From Azolla pinnata (lineage: Eukaryota > Streptophyta > Polypodiopsida > Salviniales > Salviniaceae), in the NCBI GenBank assembly GCA_037176905.1, contig JBBBWG010008669.1, forward strand, positions 1 to 23,990: 23,990 nucleotides of DNA. Reading direction: 5' to 3'. A program made the translations under genes and the position numbers. The notes beneath the pieces are model-generated. The model had not been told where the DNA came from and searched no databases. It worked only from the letters and a program-made list of their open reading frames with translations. Positions 1 to 7,975 of the stretch are shown one piece after another (within the stretch, counting starts at the first letter, position 1; the number at the start of each line of letters is the position of its first letter).

Positions 1-124
1 ATAGGAATTGTAGCTGAGATGATCGGACCTGATGAGACTTCTTGACCATCCACCATTGTTACTGATGCTGGTGCAACTTGAATGAGAGGAATTTGATGTC
101 GTAACGCAAAATCTTTATCCATGA
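1..124 (-). pseudogene. Ty3/gypsy aspartic protease fragment
   Basis: Read on the minus strand, this stretch gives an uninterrupted peptide with the spacing of the region just after the catalytic Asp of a gypsy retropepsin: a FALRHQIPLIQ segment, then VTMVDGQEVSSG, then a Thr-Ile-Pro end. In intact elements this follows the D-S/T-G active site and binds and cleaves the Gag-Pol polyprotein. The active site would lie to the right on this strand, where the solo LTR now sits, and the rest runs off the left edge of the window. It is a partial copy and not a functional gene. The assignment rests on residue pattern only. Confidence 0.6.
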
Positions 125-565
125 TGTTGGACTTTGTTGGCCGGGATTTACGGAATTACGGCGAAGCCGTAATTACGTAATTTTACGGAAAATAAGACAG
201 TCGGGGATTCAAGTTTACGGGAAAACGGGGAGTCGTGTTTGAGACCCGAACCGACATCTGTAAATAGGATTTCGGTGATCGGAAAGGACACCAAAGTTGT
301 ATATAAGACCGTGTGGTCTGTCTTGTACAAAGTCCGGAATTGTTAATATAAGAAGAGCTTTGCGCCTATATACTTTGGAGTCTTGTGCGTGCTGTCTATC
401 TGTCTGTTGTAGTCCAAAGGTTACGTAATTACAGGAGTAACGCATAGCCGGGATTACGGTCGGAAGCTTACGGTCTTACGGCAAGGAAGATTACGTAGAT
501 CGGGATTTTTCCGGATCTATCGGTGAGCCATAAGCTAGTTACAGGGAAGGTGGAATGTAACAACA
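125..565 (+). mobile_element. Probable solo LTR of a Ty3/gypsy-type element
   Basis: The block begins TGTTG and ends CAACA, the short inverted termini expected of an LTR. A TATATAAG box lies at 300-307, with a T-rich presumptive R/U5 after it. Neither a primer binding site after 565 nor a polypurine tract before 125 is visible, which suggests a solo LTR left by LTR-LTR recombination. The five bases on either side do not match, so no target-site duplication supports the ends. An alternative start is 135. The U3 part is packed with TTACG-type motifs, including the perfect palindrome AATTACGTAATT at 171-182 and an inverted repeat with 9-bp arms (AATTACGGC) just before it. Confidence 0.55.
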
Positions 566-654
566 TACCCATTCATCTTCACCCACGTAAAGTCTTAGTC
601 TTTCTCCGGAAGGGCTAACACCTTGAAGCTTACCCTCGCAAGTGCGCGCTACAA

Positions 655-1137
655 GGTGGCAAGCCAACCGTCTTCGCTTAGATGTTTCACGGTTTGAAAT
701 AGATGACTTCGTTTGGCTTCTCCAACGAAATTTTAGCACAACTCTTCCTTTTCCGAAGCTCAATCACAAGAAGTTAGGCCCTTTCCAAGTCATCAAGAAA
801 ATAGGACCCATGGTTGTCCACTTAGAGCTATCATCCCACTTCCGTATTAATAATATATTTCATGTCTCTTCTTGAACCTCATCATCTCTCTGATTTCCCC
901 GGTCGACACCCTTCTCCTCCACCACCCATCGAACTCTCGACCGGCGAAGAATACGAGGTTCTTAATGCTCGTCTCTTTTGTCATAAGCTACAATACTTAG
1001 TCCTTTAGAAAGGGTACCCTATCTCGGAAGCAACAAGGGAGCCGACACACTATCTCAAGCACACCCCGGATATAGTTCCTGCCTTTCATGAACGTTATCC
1101 ACAAAAACGTTGTAGGGCGGTCTTGAAGGGAGGATAA
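655..1137 (+). pseudogene. Chromovirus integrase C-terminus and chromodomain (element 1)
   Basis: Translating in pieces gives the end of a Ty3/gypsy chromoviral Pol. First comes the integrase C-terminal block (SRFEIDDFVWLL, then KLGPFQVIKKIG, then FRINNIFHVS). A frame change follows, into a proline stretch and a chromodomain core (YLVL-stop-KGYPIS). The frame ends with FHERYPQKR and a terminal KGG-stop at 1135-1137. The chromodomain normally directs integration to histone-marked heterochromatin. The stop inside the chromodomain replaces the Trp expected in LVLWKGYP, and at least one frameshift is present, so the copy is dead. It is followed directly by a polypurine tract and LTR on the same strand. 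The upstream pol is absent; the solo LTR block replaces it. Confidence 0.75.
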
Positions 1138-1480
1138 TGTCATATAGATGGGTTTCAAACTCACAACCTTGTTTCAAGTACTAATTATTCTAACTGATTG
1201 ACCAAACACAACATAAATATATTTAATATCGCTTTCTGATGTTCCAGAAAGTTCCATATCTATTGGACCCCAAATATAGTTTATGCCTTTCATGAACGTT
1301 ATCCACAAAAACGTTGTAGAGCGGTCTTGAAGGGAGGATAATGTCATATAGATGGGTTTTGAACTTACAACCTTATTTCAAGCACTCATTATTCCAATCG
1401 ATTGATCAAACACAAACCCATGATATAAATGTCAACATAAATATATTTAATATCGCTTTCTGATGTTCCAGAGAGTTCTG
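1063..1480 (+). repeat. Tandem duplication across the pol-LTR junction
   Basis: Two copies of about 200 bp lie head to tail: 1063-1256 and 1267-1480, offset by 204 bp. Each contains the last Pol codons, the polypurine tract (purines up to GGAGGATAA) and the first part of the LTR beginning TGTCATATAG (at 1138 and 1342). The second copy carries about 20 extra bases near 1408-1430, flanked by short similar sequence, so the first copy probably lost them by slippage. The copies differ by scattered substitutions, so the duplication is not recent. The right break of the first copy falls inside the heat-shock-like array of the LTR. Confidence 0.8.
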
Positions 1481-1735
1481 GAACTTTCTAGAAGCCTCTA
1501 CATGCATATCTGCCTCGCATGCAGGGCCTTGTATGCAGGACCCTCTTATGGCTTGCAGGAGTCAGGGAACTATATAAATATAGGGGTTCAACTTGATTCA
1601 ATCAAGGTGAACAACACCTGTTACGGAATCAATAGTCAGCTTCACCTACTTTCTTCCTAGTTATCTCTTCTGCTTTGGCGTAGCTCTATCTACTCTTTTG
1701 TCTCTCTGTCTTCTTTTCTGTCATTGTTCGTGACA
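1342..1735 (+). mobile_element. 3' LTR of chromovirus element 1
   Basis: The LTR starts TGTCA immediately after the polypurine tract (1327-1341) and ends TGACA at 1731-1735, giving matched 5-bp inverted termini and a 394-bp LTR. A TATATAAATA box sits at 1571-1580, followed by a leader and a TC-rich R/U5 (about 1640-1730). Right of 1735 the sequence reads as the integrase of a different chromovirus (element 2), so this element appears to have landed inside another. No 5' partner LTR is present in the window. Upstream of the TATA box is the alternating TTC/GAA array annotated separately. Confidence 0.7.
1466..1493 (+). promoter_or_regulatory. Heat-shock-element-like array in LTR 1
   Basis: Six alternating triplets occur at exact 5-bp steps: TTC 1466, GAG 1471, TTC 1476, GAA 1481, TTC 1486, GAA 1491. 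Five are perfect and one has a single mismatch (GAG for GAA). The truncated duplicate upstream has TTC 1242, GAA 1247, TTC 1252, all perfect, which suggests the ancestral array was perfect. This is the consensus bound by heat shock transcription factor trimers, and it lies about 80 bp upstream of the LTR TATA box. Function is inferred. Confidence 0.65.
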
Positions 1736-2594
1736 ACATTGTTCGAATCACTTGTAAACTCTCTTCAGCATACATCCCGAAACTAATGGCCAAACAAAGC
1801 GCACAAATCAAACACTTAAGCAATATCTTCGATGCTTCATCAATTAGCAACAAGATGATTGGAGTCATATATTGCATTTTGTCGAGTTTGCGTACAATAA
1901 CACTATACACTCTTTTACCAAAGGTCACACATTTCTATGCCTATACTGGCAACCATCCTTGATGGTATCTCTTGGACATTCCAGTGATCTCACTAAACCC
2001 TAACGCGAAGCAGCATCTCTATCGCCTGCAACACCTCTCGTCCGAGTTGTCTTCACATCTTCAGAAAGCTCAAGGCCAACATAAGGCCCATGCAGATCTA
2101 CATCGTCTTCTGTCTCCGTTCAAGATTGGTGATCGGGTATGGTTGTTACACCGTCACATCAAGACTACTCAGCCATTGTGAGAAGCTAGATTATTAACGT
2201 CTCGGTCATTTTGTCATCACGTAACAGATTAATGATGCAACATTTTGTCTTGATCTTCCTACAAATTTACGGCTTCATCTAGTCTTACATAGCTCTCTTT
2301 TGGAACCTTGTCACACTAGCTCGATTCCCAATTGCCTCATGTTGCCCCCACCTCATCTCCAACTTGTTGGCAGCTCGGAGTACAAGGAAGCCTTATTCTA
2401 AAATTGTGCGCAACAAGTTGTATTATCTAGGCTATACCCCAACCGATGACACATGGGAACCTATCGATAATGTTCGTAATGCTCAAGCTCTTATCAACGA
2501 CTTCGATCATTGCTATGCCAACAAAATCGGCCCTGCATTATTAATGGCTCCTTCCACTCATTGTTTTAGGAGGGATATCATCAAGAATCTGTGA
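1736..2594 (+). pseudogene. Chromovirus integrase to chromodomain (element 2)
   Basis: From 1736 the text reads as the end of an integrase core: TLFESL, then KLSSAY and the signature HPETNGQT (frame-shifted by one lost base near 1771), then QYLRCFIN-stop-QQDDW and EFAYNN. It continues with an HLQKAQGQHKAHAD-type linker and KIGDRVWLLHRH of the integrase C-terminal domain (1972-2181). The chromodomain core follows from 2364: RNKLYYLGYTP, DDTWEPIDNV, ending with FRRDIIKNL and TGA at 2592-2594. Stops at 2179-2181 and in the integrase core, plus frameshifts, make it a dead copy. It differs clearly in sequence from element 1, so it is another subfamily and not a duplicate. The integrase catalytic residues upstream are not in the window. 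Confidence 0.75.
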
Positions 2595-3010
2595 ATATTG
2601 TGTTTCCCCTTAACTTGAACCCAGGATCTCGTACTGTATAATAGGAAACCTAACCATTGAAGTAGCTAAACATAACGTAAAATGATAAATGCTATTTTTT
2701 CAAAATGTAGTGATTATTGTATTTAGAAAACTTGGGAACTTTTTAAAAACATTCTGGAACCCTTTACAACATCATAAAATATTCTAGAACATTCTAGAAA
2801 TCTCTAGGTTAATCTATAGAAACTTATAAATAAAGACATATAGATTATATCAAATCAGTTTGAATTAACACCAATCTTTAGCTAAGCCTTTCTTGTATTT
2901 AACTCCTCTTTGTACTCGTCCTATTCTACTAAATTCACTCTTCTTTTATTAATCTAGTCTCTTATCTTCTTCTTTTCTCTTATATCTTCCTTCAATCATT
3001 CAATCTCTTG
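2578..3010 (+). mobile_element. Degraded LTR of chromovirus element 2
   Basis: After the chromodomain stop comes a GGAGGGATA purine stretch (about 2569-2577), then a non-coding AT-rich block. A TATAAATA box lies at 2825-2832, and a long pyrimidine-rich tract (2886-3000) resembles the R/U5 of the other LTRs here. The exact ends are not clear: 2578 is placed by analogy with the element 1 junction, and TGTGAATATT at 2590 is an alternative. A four-unit heat-shock-like array lies 26 bp upstream of the TATA box. Confidence 0.5.
2752..2799 (+). promoter_or_regulatory. Heat-shock-element-like array in LTR 2
   Basis: TTC 2782, GAA 2787, TTC 2792 and GAA 2797 form a perfect four-unit alternating array at 5-bp steps. 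A further TTC/GAA pair (2752, 2757) sits about 25 bp upstream. The TATA box follows at 2825. This repeats the arrangement of LTR 1 in a diverged LTR, so the motif seems to have been kept or acquired in both. Binding by heat shock factors is inferred. Confidence 0.6.
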
Positions 3011-3515
3011 CTTGGTTCTAATAGCTACTAGAGCGTTTATGCATGCATCCAATTTGCAGTAAATAGTGCATCAAACACTCTAATTTGGTCATAGCAAAAT
3101 TCCAATCTATGTGCACCTAAAAATATGCATCTATACTCAAGGCTAATGAGCATCTATTCGTGCGGTAATTGGTGCGTCAAATTGTCTAATTTTTTTCACG
3201 ACAGAAACAATGTCTATAATTGCAGCGATATTGGCTTCAAAACTCACATCAAAGTCGCGGTAAAGTTTGTGGCAAACCTACAGAAAAAACTTGCGTCTAT
3301 AATCGCGGCTACAATTATGGAAAAGTTGCGTGAAACCTGTAAGTAAAGGTTGTGGCGAATTTGATGCGATTCATCTACGTCACAATTCATGTACGTCAGA
3401 TAGTTTTTGCACAATATATTTTGGAGCATATCATTTCATATCGTGCTTCTTGTTAGCGGTCAAAGTTTCCCCCTACAATTCATTAATATAGTTTTCTAGT
3501 ATTACATATAGTTAT
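3011..3515. other. AT-rich intergenic stretch, nothing recognised
   Basis: No credible reading frame, LTR end or RNA gene was seen. Several CATGCA words occur (near 3041). The middle part (3150-3400) has repeated GTCGCGGTAAAG / AATCGCGGCTAC-type words that could be subterminal repeats of a DNA transposon, but no terminal inverted repeats were found. Confidence 0.3.
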
Positions 3516-3524
3516 ATGTTAATA

Positions 3525-3550
3525 CGTAACTCATTAAAATATGAGTTACG
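3525..3550. repeat. Short perfect inverted repeat
   Basis: CGTAACTCAT at 3525-3534 is mirrored by ATGAGTTACG at 3541-3550, with a 6-base AT-only loop. It lies about 65 bp upstream of a TATAAAAG box (3613-3620) that is followed by a T/C-rich tract, so it may be part of an LTR U3 region. Function unknown. Confidence 0.55.
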
Positions 3551-3559
3551 ACTGATGCA

Positions 3560-4265
3560 TGACTGCTAAGTGCCATGCAACGATATTTATGCATGCATGA
3601 GCTCATATTAACTATAAAAGTTGAAGTCCCTGAAGTTTTGAAGCATTTCGATTCAACACCAACTTTTAACACCTTGTAATACTCCAATTCTCTAACTAAC
3701 TTAATATCTTGTCTTTTTGTTCTCATCTTGTTTTGTTTCTTGTGATATTCTTTTCTTCTAAGTTAACCATTGTTTATGAGTTTAGGCCATGATAACGTGT
3801 ACTAACTAATTAGATTCAACACACAATTTGCTTGCCCACTCTACGTTATTGCAATCAAAGAATATTAGTTTTTCTTTGACAAGATTGTACTGCAAAAAGT
3901 AAATCTAGTTATAGACTTCGCCGATTACATTTAATGAAATAATTACATCATAAATGTATATAAAGCCCACAATAGATGATGCACAAATCGATATTGATAA
4001 AGTTTTTTGAGTGAATTATAGTTTTTCTCGCTCACATTCTTCTCGTGTACTTCTTGTCTCTTGCTCAGTCTCAAGCTTTCACACGCACTTTTTCTACACC
4101 ATTTGGCATTAGTCTCATAATAATCAATTCTTTAAATTTTTTCTTTTCACTTATACATCAAGTATTGACAATTGGTTATTTATACACGAAGTAATTACCT
4201 TCCTTCATTCTTACATGATCCCATTTACATCTCTACACACCACTTCACCGACCCTACATCACTCT
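3560..4265 (+). mobile_element. Two LTR-like promoter segments, ends uncertain
   Basis: Two TATA boxes, TATAAAAG at 3613-3620 and TATATAAAG at 3957-3965, are each followed by a pyrimidine-rich stretch (3700-3770 and 4020-4100) resembling LTR R/U5. The first also shares an AACACCAA-type leader word with LTR 2. The second is followed at 4268 by a primer binding site, so it is probably a 5' LTR ending shortly before that site. The start of each LTR could not be fixed, and one may be nested in the other. Confidence 0.4.
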
Positions 4266-4267
4266 CT

Positions 4268-4283
4268 TGGTATCAAGAGCTCC
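4268..4283 (+). promoter_or_regulatory. Primer binding site, tRNA-iMet type
   Basis: TGGTATCAAGAGCTCC matches the common plant retroelement primer binding site TGGTATCAGAGC, complementary to the 3' end of initiator tRNA-Met, with one extra A. It marks the start of the internal region of an LTR element on the plus strand. The 150 bases after it carry no intact gag. Confidence 0.5.
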
Positions 4284-4669
4284 ATATTAGAGCCTTTCAT
4301 GGACCATTAAGACATTCTTTTACAATCGAAGCAGATCTTTACAATATAGGCTCCTTTGCTCTAATTATGCACATGCTCTTGCTTCCATGCTTTACATTCT
4401 CCACATCAAACTATTATTCATGATCCTATTCACATCACTACGAGTGAACATTTATGAACTTTACACAATGTTTGGCATGAGAGCTTTTAGTTGATTGTTG
4501 AGTTTGTTAGCTTGTGATTTTCTGGTGTGTTATATATGTGAATCAAGATCAATATTGCCTGAGAGAAAGTTAAGCACACAATCCACCTGAACATGCAAGA
4601 TCATCTTGTAGGTCCAAGACCCACATTAGAAAAGAAGAGGAAAAGTAATGCGTACTACAACAGAGAGTT
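4284..4669. other. AT-rich stretch after the primer binding site
   Basis: This could be the untranslated leader and early gag of an LTR element, but no Gag motif or zinc knuckle was found on either strand. A short plus-strand frame at 4172-4423 crosses the primer binding site and so is unlikely to be a real gene. Confidence 0.3.
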
Positions 4670-5560
4670 GGGACAAAGCAAGTTTTTATTGATCAATACG
4701 AAGCTAGGCCATTGTATTGCTTGAAGCAAGAAGTGCAAAGGAATCAACAAGGTAACAATTCAAGTCGAAACTACCCAAAGTATTGGTAAAATAAACCAAG
4801 CTAGAGAAACCAGGCATTGGACAAGGCAACAAATCCGAGATGTGATTGAGCTTAACTGAAGCATCTTCTACTATAGTGCTCAAATAGAACCACGCTAGGC
4901 CAGGCAACAATTCAAGTCGAAACTACCCAAAGTATTACTAAAGTAAACCAAGCATTCGACAAGGCAACAAATGTGACATGCGATTGAGCTGAACTGAAGC
5001 ACCTTCTACTATAGTATTAAAATAGAACCAAGTATCGGTCAATATCAATACTAAAATAGAACCAAGCATTGGTCAATATCAACAAGGCGACAACAATCGA
5101 ACAACCCTACAATGAAGTTGAGTCAAAACACATTACTTAGTATTGCTAGGCCAAATAAACCAGGCATGGAGCAGCAATGGCCAAGCAATGATGGGATTAA
5201 CTGGAAATCGATCCAAGAAAAACCATCTACCGCCTACTAAAATTTACACCCAGGCCAAACAAACCAGATACTGCTACAATGAAGTTGAGTCAAAACACAT
5301 TACTTAGTATTGCTAGGCCAAATAAACCAGGCATGGAGCAACAATGGCCAAGCAATGATGGGATTAACCGGAAATCAATCCAAGCAGAACCATCGACCGC
5401 CTACTAAAATTGCCAGACAAACCACATACTAGTCAATATCAACAAGGCAACAATGATCGAACAAGCCTAATAATCGAGCTGAGTCTGAGATACATTATAG
5501 TGATGCGATTAACCGGAAATCAAGCCAAGCCGGACCATTGTTGCCTACTAGAATTTTACC
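4670..5560 (+). repeat. Diverged tandem array, about 150-190 bp units
   Basis: Similar blocks recur head to tail. The phrase AACAATTCAAGTCGAAACTA starts near 4754 and again near 4906 (152 bp apart). AATGAAGTTGAGTCAAAACA occurs at 5111 and 5278 (167 bp apart), with a weaker third copy near 5470. All units share GGCAACAA, AATAAACCA/ATAGAACCA and GATT(A/G)A(C/G)CTGAA- or ATTAACCGGAAAT-like words. The 5111 and 5278 copies are the most alike, with only a few differences in about 130 bp. No reading frame runs through it. It may be a small satellite or the internal repeat of a non-autonomous element. Confidence 0.75.
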
Positions 5561-5699
5561 AGCTTCTAATATTTTCTTCTAAGAAGCTAATCTGTATTTT
5601 CTACTTCTTATATTTCATACATTTCATTTCATACACACTACATACAGTCTACAAAACAGAAACACACCCCGGAGACATTGGCCGAATGGACTAGACAAC

Positions 5700-7226
5700 C
5701 ACTATTCTAGAATCCTCACGTGCGAACAAGTGACGACACGATGCTAGGGCAACTTAAGGGCCTAGCATGGGGAAAGCTGGCACAAATAGACCTCCTATCT
5801 AAAGACGATTGGAGACGCATGGCTGTCTCAGGAAGAGCCCAAGAAGACCTTTTCCCTCCCCTCAAGGGAGCTATGAAAATGCAGAGACTGATAGCTGAGG
5901 CAGTTGACAGGGTTCCGATGGGGGAGGCGAGAGAACACGCATGGTTCGGTCTCTTTGACGAGGCTGGAATGGTCAAGTCGCTAAAGAGTGTGAGCGGATT
6001 GGGGAGAGATACAGTTTTTGGGGACAGCTAGAGCAGGGGCTCTTGGCACCCAATCCGACATGTGGCACAGGCTGATAAGATCTAGAAGACAGACCCAGAT
6101 GTTGCTAAGGTGGAACCCCATTGGAGGTTAAGGGTATACGGCTGTCGCCCCCTTGTTGATCTAGATTGGGACCTAGGGGATTTCAGATGGAAACATGACG
6201 ATAGACTCCACCACTTCTTCGATTACACCACTAAATTGGGTCGGACTTTGTAGTTGCAGCTAGGCGGCCCCCTTCGCAATGGCCGGCGAACATTGGGCAT
6301 CCCCGATGAGGCGCTCATTACCTTTTGGAAGGGTCTCTGGCGTCTCCACATGCCTGTAAAGATCAAGCTCTTTTGGTGGCAGATCGTTCATAATGTGGTG
6401 CCCGTTGGCGAATGGCTAGATAAACGGGGCGGCCCGTTAGGCTGCCCACTGTGCTCTCTACCTATTGAGACTCTGAGACATTGTCTGTGGGATTGCCCTC
6501 AAGATCAAAAGATATGGGATAGAGTGACTCGCCTCCTTGCGGCATGTGAAGTTGAAGGAACAGCCTCGTGGAGCGCTACGGCATGGATTGATCACTCGGT
6601 CGAAGGGTGGACGGACGTTGTCAATGCGGATAGTTGGTGCTATGTATGCACGAGAGGCAATATCGTCAAGATCCGTTTTAAAAGAGGCTTGCAGCTCGTA
6701 TCCCCTAGGTTTCCGAAAATCTAGATGTTGATCGCAGGTTTCACCTTGTGGTATATATGGAAAGCGCGTTGCCTCAATGTTTTCCAAGGTACGGTACGAC
6801 CCCTGGAGGAGGTGATCAAGGACATATGGTTCGCTTATCAGCTACCTACGAGGGCAACTGGAAGAGGTTTGCAGGCACTCCAACGACGTGGTCACTGCCC
6901 GCCTACGCTTTTGGCAAAAATGGCGGAACACACCTATGGTGATGCAAGGCGGGAGTGGCCCGAGGTGGAACTACCAGCCCCCACGTTGGTTGTTTCCTAC
7001 TCACCTGCCATCCTCTCTTCGATGTAGGTCTCAAAAGCCGACTCGTACTAGGAAACATTGAAGGGCTTCTTACATTAAGTTAGGCCACAAGGCAATGTAA
7101 GTAGGCTCATCTTCTTTTACTTGATTAGAGGAAGTCTCCCCGATGTGTGTATAAGTCTCGTTGTAGACTCTCTATGTAATAATCCTTCTTAACTAATGGG
7201 AAAGTAGCTTCATTTTGGAAAAAAAA
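5700..7226 (+). mobile_element. 5'-truncated LINE, 3' end with poly(A)
   Basis: The block contains the C-terminal part of a LINE ORF2 followed by about 200 bp of 3' UTR and eight A residues at 7219-7226, the expected 3' end of a target-primed non-LTR element. Endonuclease and the main reverse transcriptase domain are missing, so it is 5'-truncated. The left limit is approximate. No clear target-site duplication was found, because the sequence after the tail is a GAA microsatellite. It lies in the same orientation as the host gene and ends just before that gene's purine-rich leader. Confidence 0.7.
5735..7027 (+). pseudogene. LINE ORF2 C-terminal region with zf-RVT domain
   Basis: Frame pieces in order: a linker from 5735 (LGQLKGLAWGKLAQIDLL, to a stop at 6029-6031); FRWKHDDRLHHFFDY after 6180; a stop TAG at 6251-6253; then 6254-6724 with ITFWKGLWRLHMPVKIKLFWW and the zinc-binding motif CPLCSLPIETLRHCLWDC. 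After a second TAG (6722-6724), 6725-7027 reads on in the same frame with LWYIWKARCLNVFQG. The Cys-X2-Cys ... His-X4-Cys pattern and the closing W-x-x-W-K-A-R motif are those of the zf-RVT domain at the C-terminus of plant LINE ORF2. The TAG at 6722 probably replaces a Trp. Catalytic RT residues are absent, so it is an inactive 3' remnant. Confidence 0.8.
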
Positions 7227-7305
7227 CCAGAAGAAGAAAAAGAAGAAAGAAATAGAAGAAGGAAGAAGAAGAAGAAGAGGAAGAAGAAGAAGGAGAAGAA
7301 GCGAA

Positions 7306-7341
<36 letters not shown>

Positions 7342-7342
7342 A
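7227..7342 (+). repeat. GAA/AAG then GAC microsatellite, probable 5' leader
   Basis: An imperfect AAG/GAA run (7227-7305) passes into about twelve GAC units (7306-7342), ending in CAG followed by GTATGG, a plausible splice donor at 7344. Purine-rich repeats like these are common in plant 5' UTRs. Since the first coding ATG is at 7976 behind a good acceptor (TTTCTGCAG ending 7949), this stretch may be leader exon 1. The translated poly-Arg/Glu frames over it are repeat artefacts. Confidence 0.55.
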
Positions 7343-7343
7343 G

Positions 7344-7949
7344 GTATGGCGTTCTCCTCTCTCTCTCTGTGTCTCTCTCACTCTCTGTGCCATGGACTCC
7401 TTCTTCCTTTCTCTTGTTCTTTTTTTTGCTCTTTCTGCTCTGCTTTACTGAGTGCGTGTCTGTCTGTCTTTCTGTCTGTTGCTCGTCTTTTTAATCCAGC
7501 CCCAGTGGAATGGCACTACACAATACGCGTTCTTGATTTCTTCCTGTGCGTCTGCCTACATTTTCTTTCCTCTCTGACGCGGTGTCCTCCGTTCTGTTCT
7601 CTTCCTTTCCACAGAAGAAGAAGAAGAAGAAGAAGAGAGATGATCTGTTTTTGCCTTCTTCTTCTTCTTCTTCTGTTCAGAAAAAGGATTATTTTATGCA
7701 ACTCAAGTTATACTTTTGCTTTCCTTCATCGTAATTAAACACCCCAAGATATGGTTCCACTGTGCTCCACCGTAATTAAACCAACAAAAGTTATGGCTTT
7801 CCCTTTTCTTCACTGTATATCTCCATTCTTTTCCTTCTTCTTCTTGCTTCTTCATTTAATTCCTTCTTATTGCTCCTGTTTCTTCTTTACAATCATCATC
7901 ATCAGCTTGTCCTTGCTGTAATTTCCATTTTTCGCCTTTTTTTCTGCAG
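7344..7949 (+). other. Probable 5' UTR leader intron
   Basis: The donor CAG|GTATGG (7344) and acceptor TTTTTTTCTGCAG (ending 7949) bound a T/C-rich stretch typical of plant introns, leaving a 26-nt leader segment before the ATG at 7976. An alternative is a transcription start inside the CT-rich region 7350-7400 with no leader intron; transcript data would decide. The interval contains the AAG/CTT inverted repeat listed separately. Confidence 0.45.
7611..7676. repeat. AAG/CTT perfect inverted repeat
   Basis: A CAG(AAG)7 run at 7612-7635 faces (CTT)6CTG at 7655-7675. Together with the flanking A and T they make a 22-bp perfect stem (7611-7632 with 7655-7676) and a 22-nt loop. It arises from two opposed microsatellites and would form a strong hairpin in the pre-mRNA of the leader region. 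Confidence 0.75.
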
Positions 7950-7975
7950 GCATCTGATTCTGCTTCTGAAGCACG

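Noticed and set aside
539..763. 74-codon minus-strand frame next to the solo LTR
   Set aside because: It overlaps the plus-strand integrase remnant and the LTR end, and no domain could be recognised.
4172..4423. 83-codon plus-strand frame
   Set aside because: It runs through the LTR end and primer binding site, so coding is unlikely.
4670..5560. CRISPR-like array
   Set aside because: Units are long, diverged and without regular short repeats or unique spacers; the window is plant nuclear DNA.
7193..7451. Poly-Arg and poly-Lys/Glu frames on both strands
   Set aside because: Translations of the GAA/GAC microsatellite; no domain or start context.
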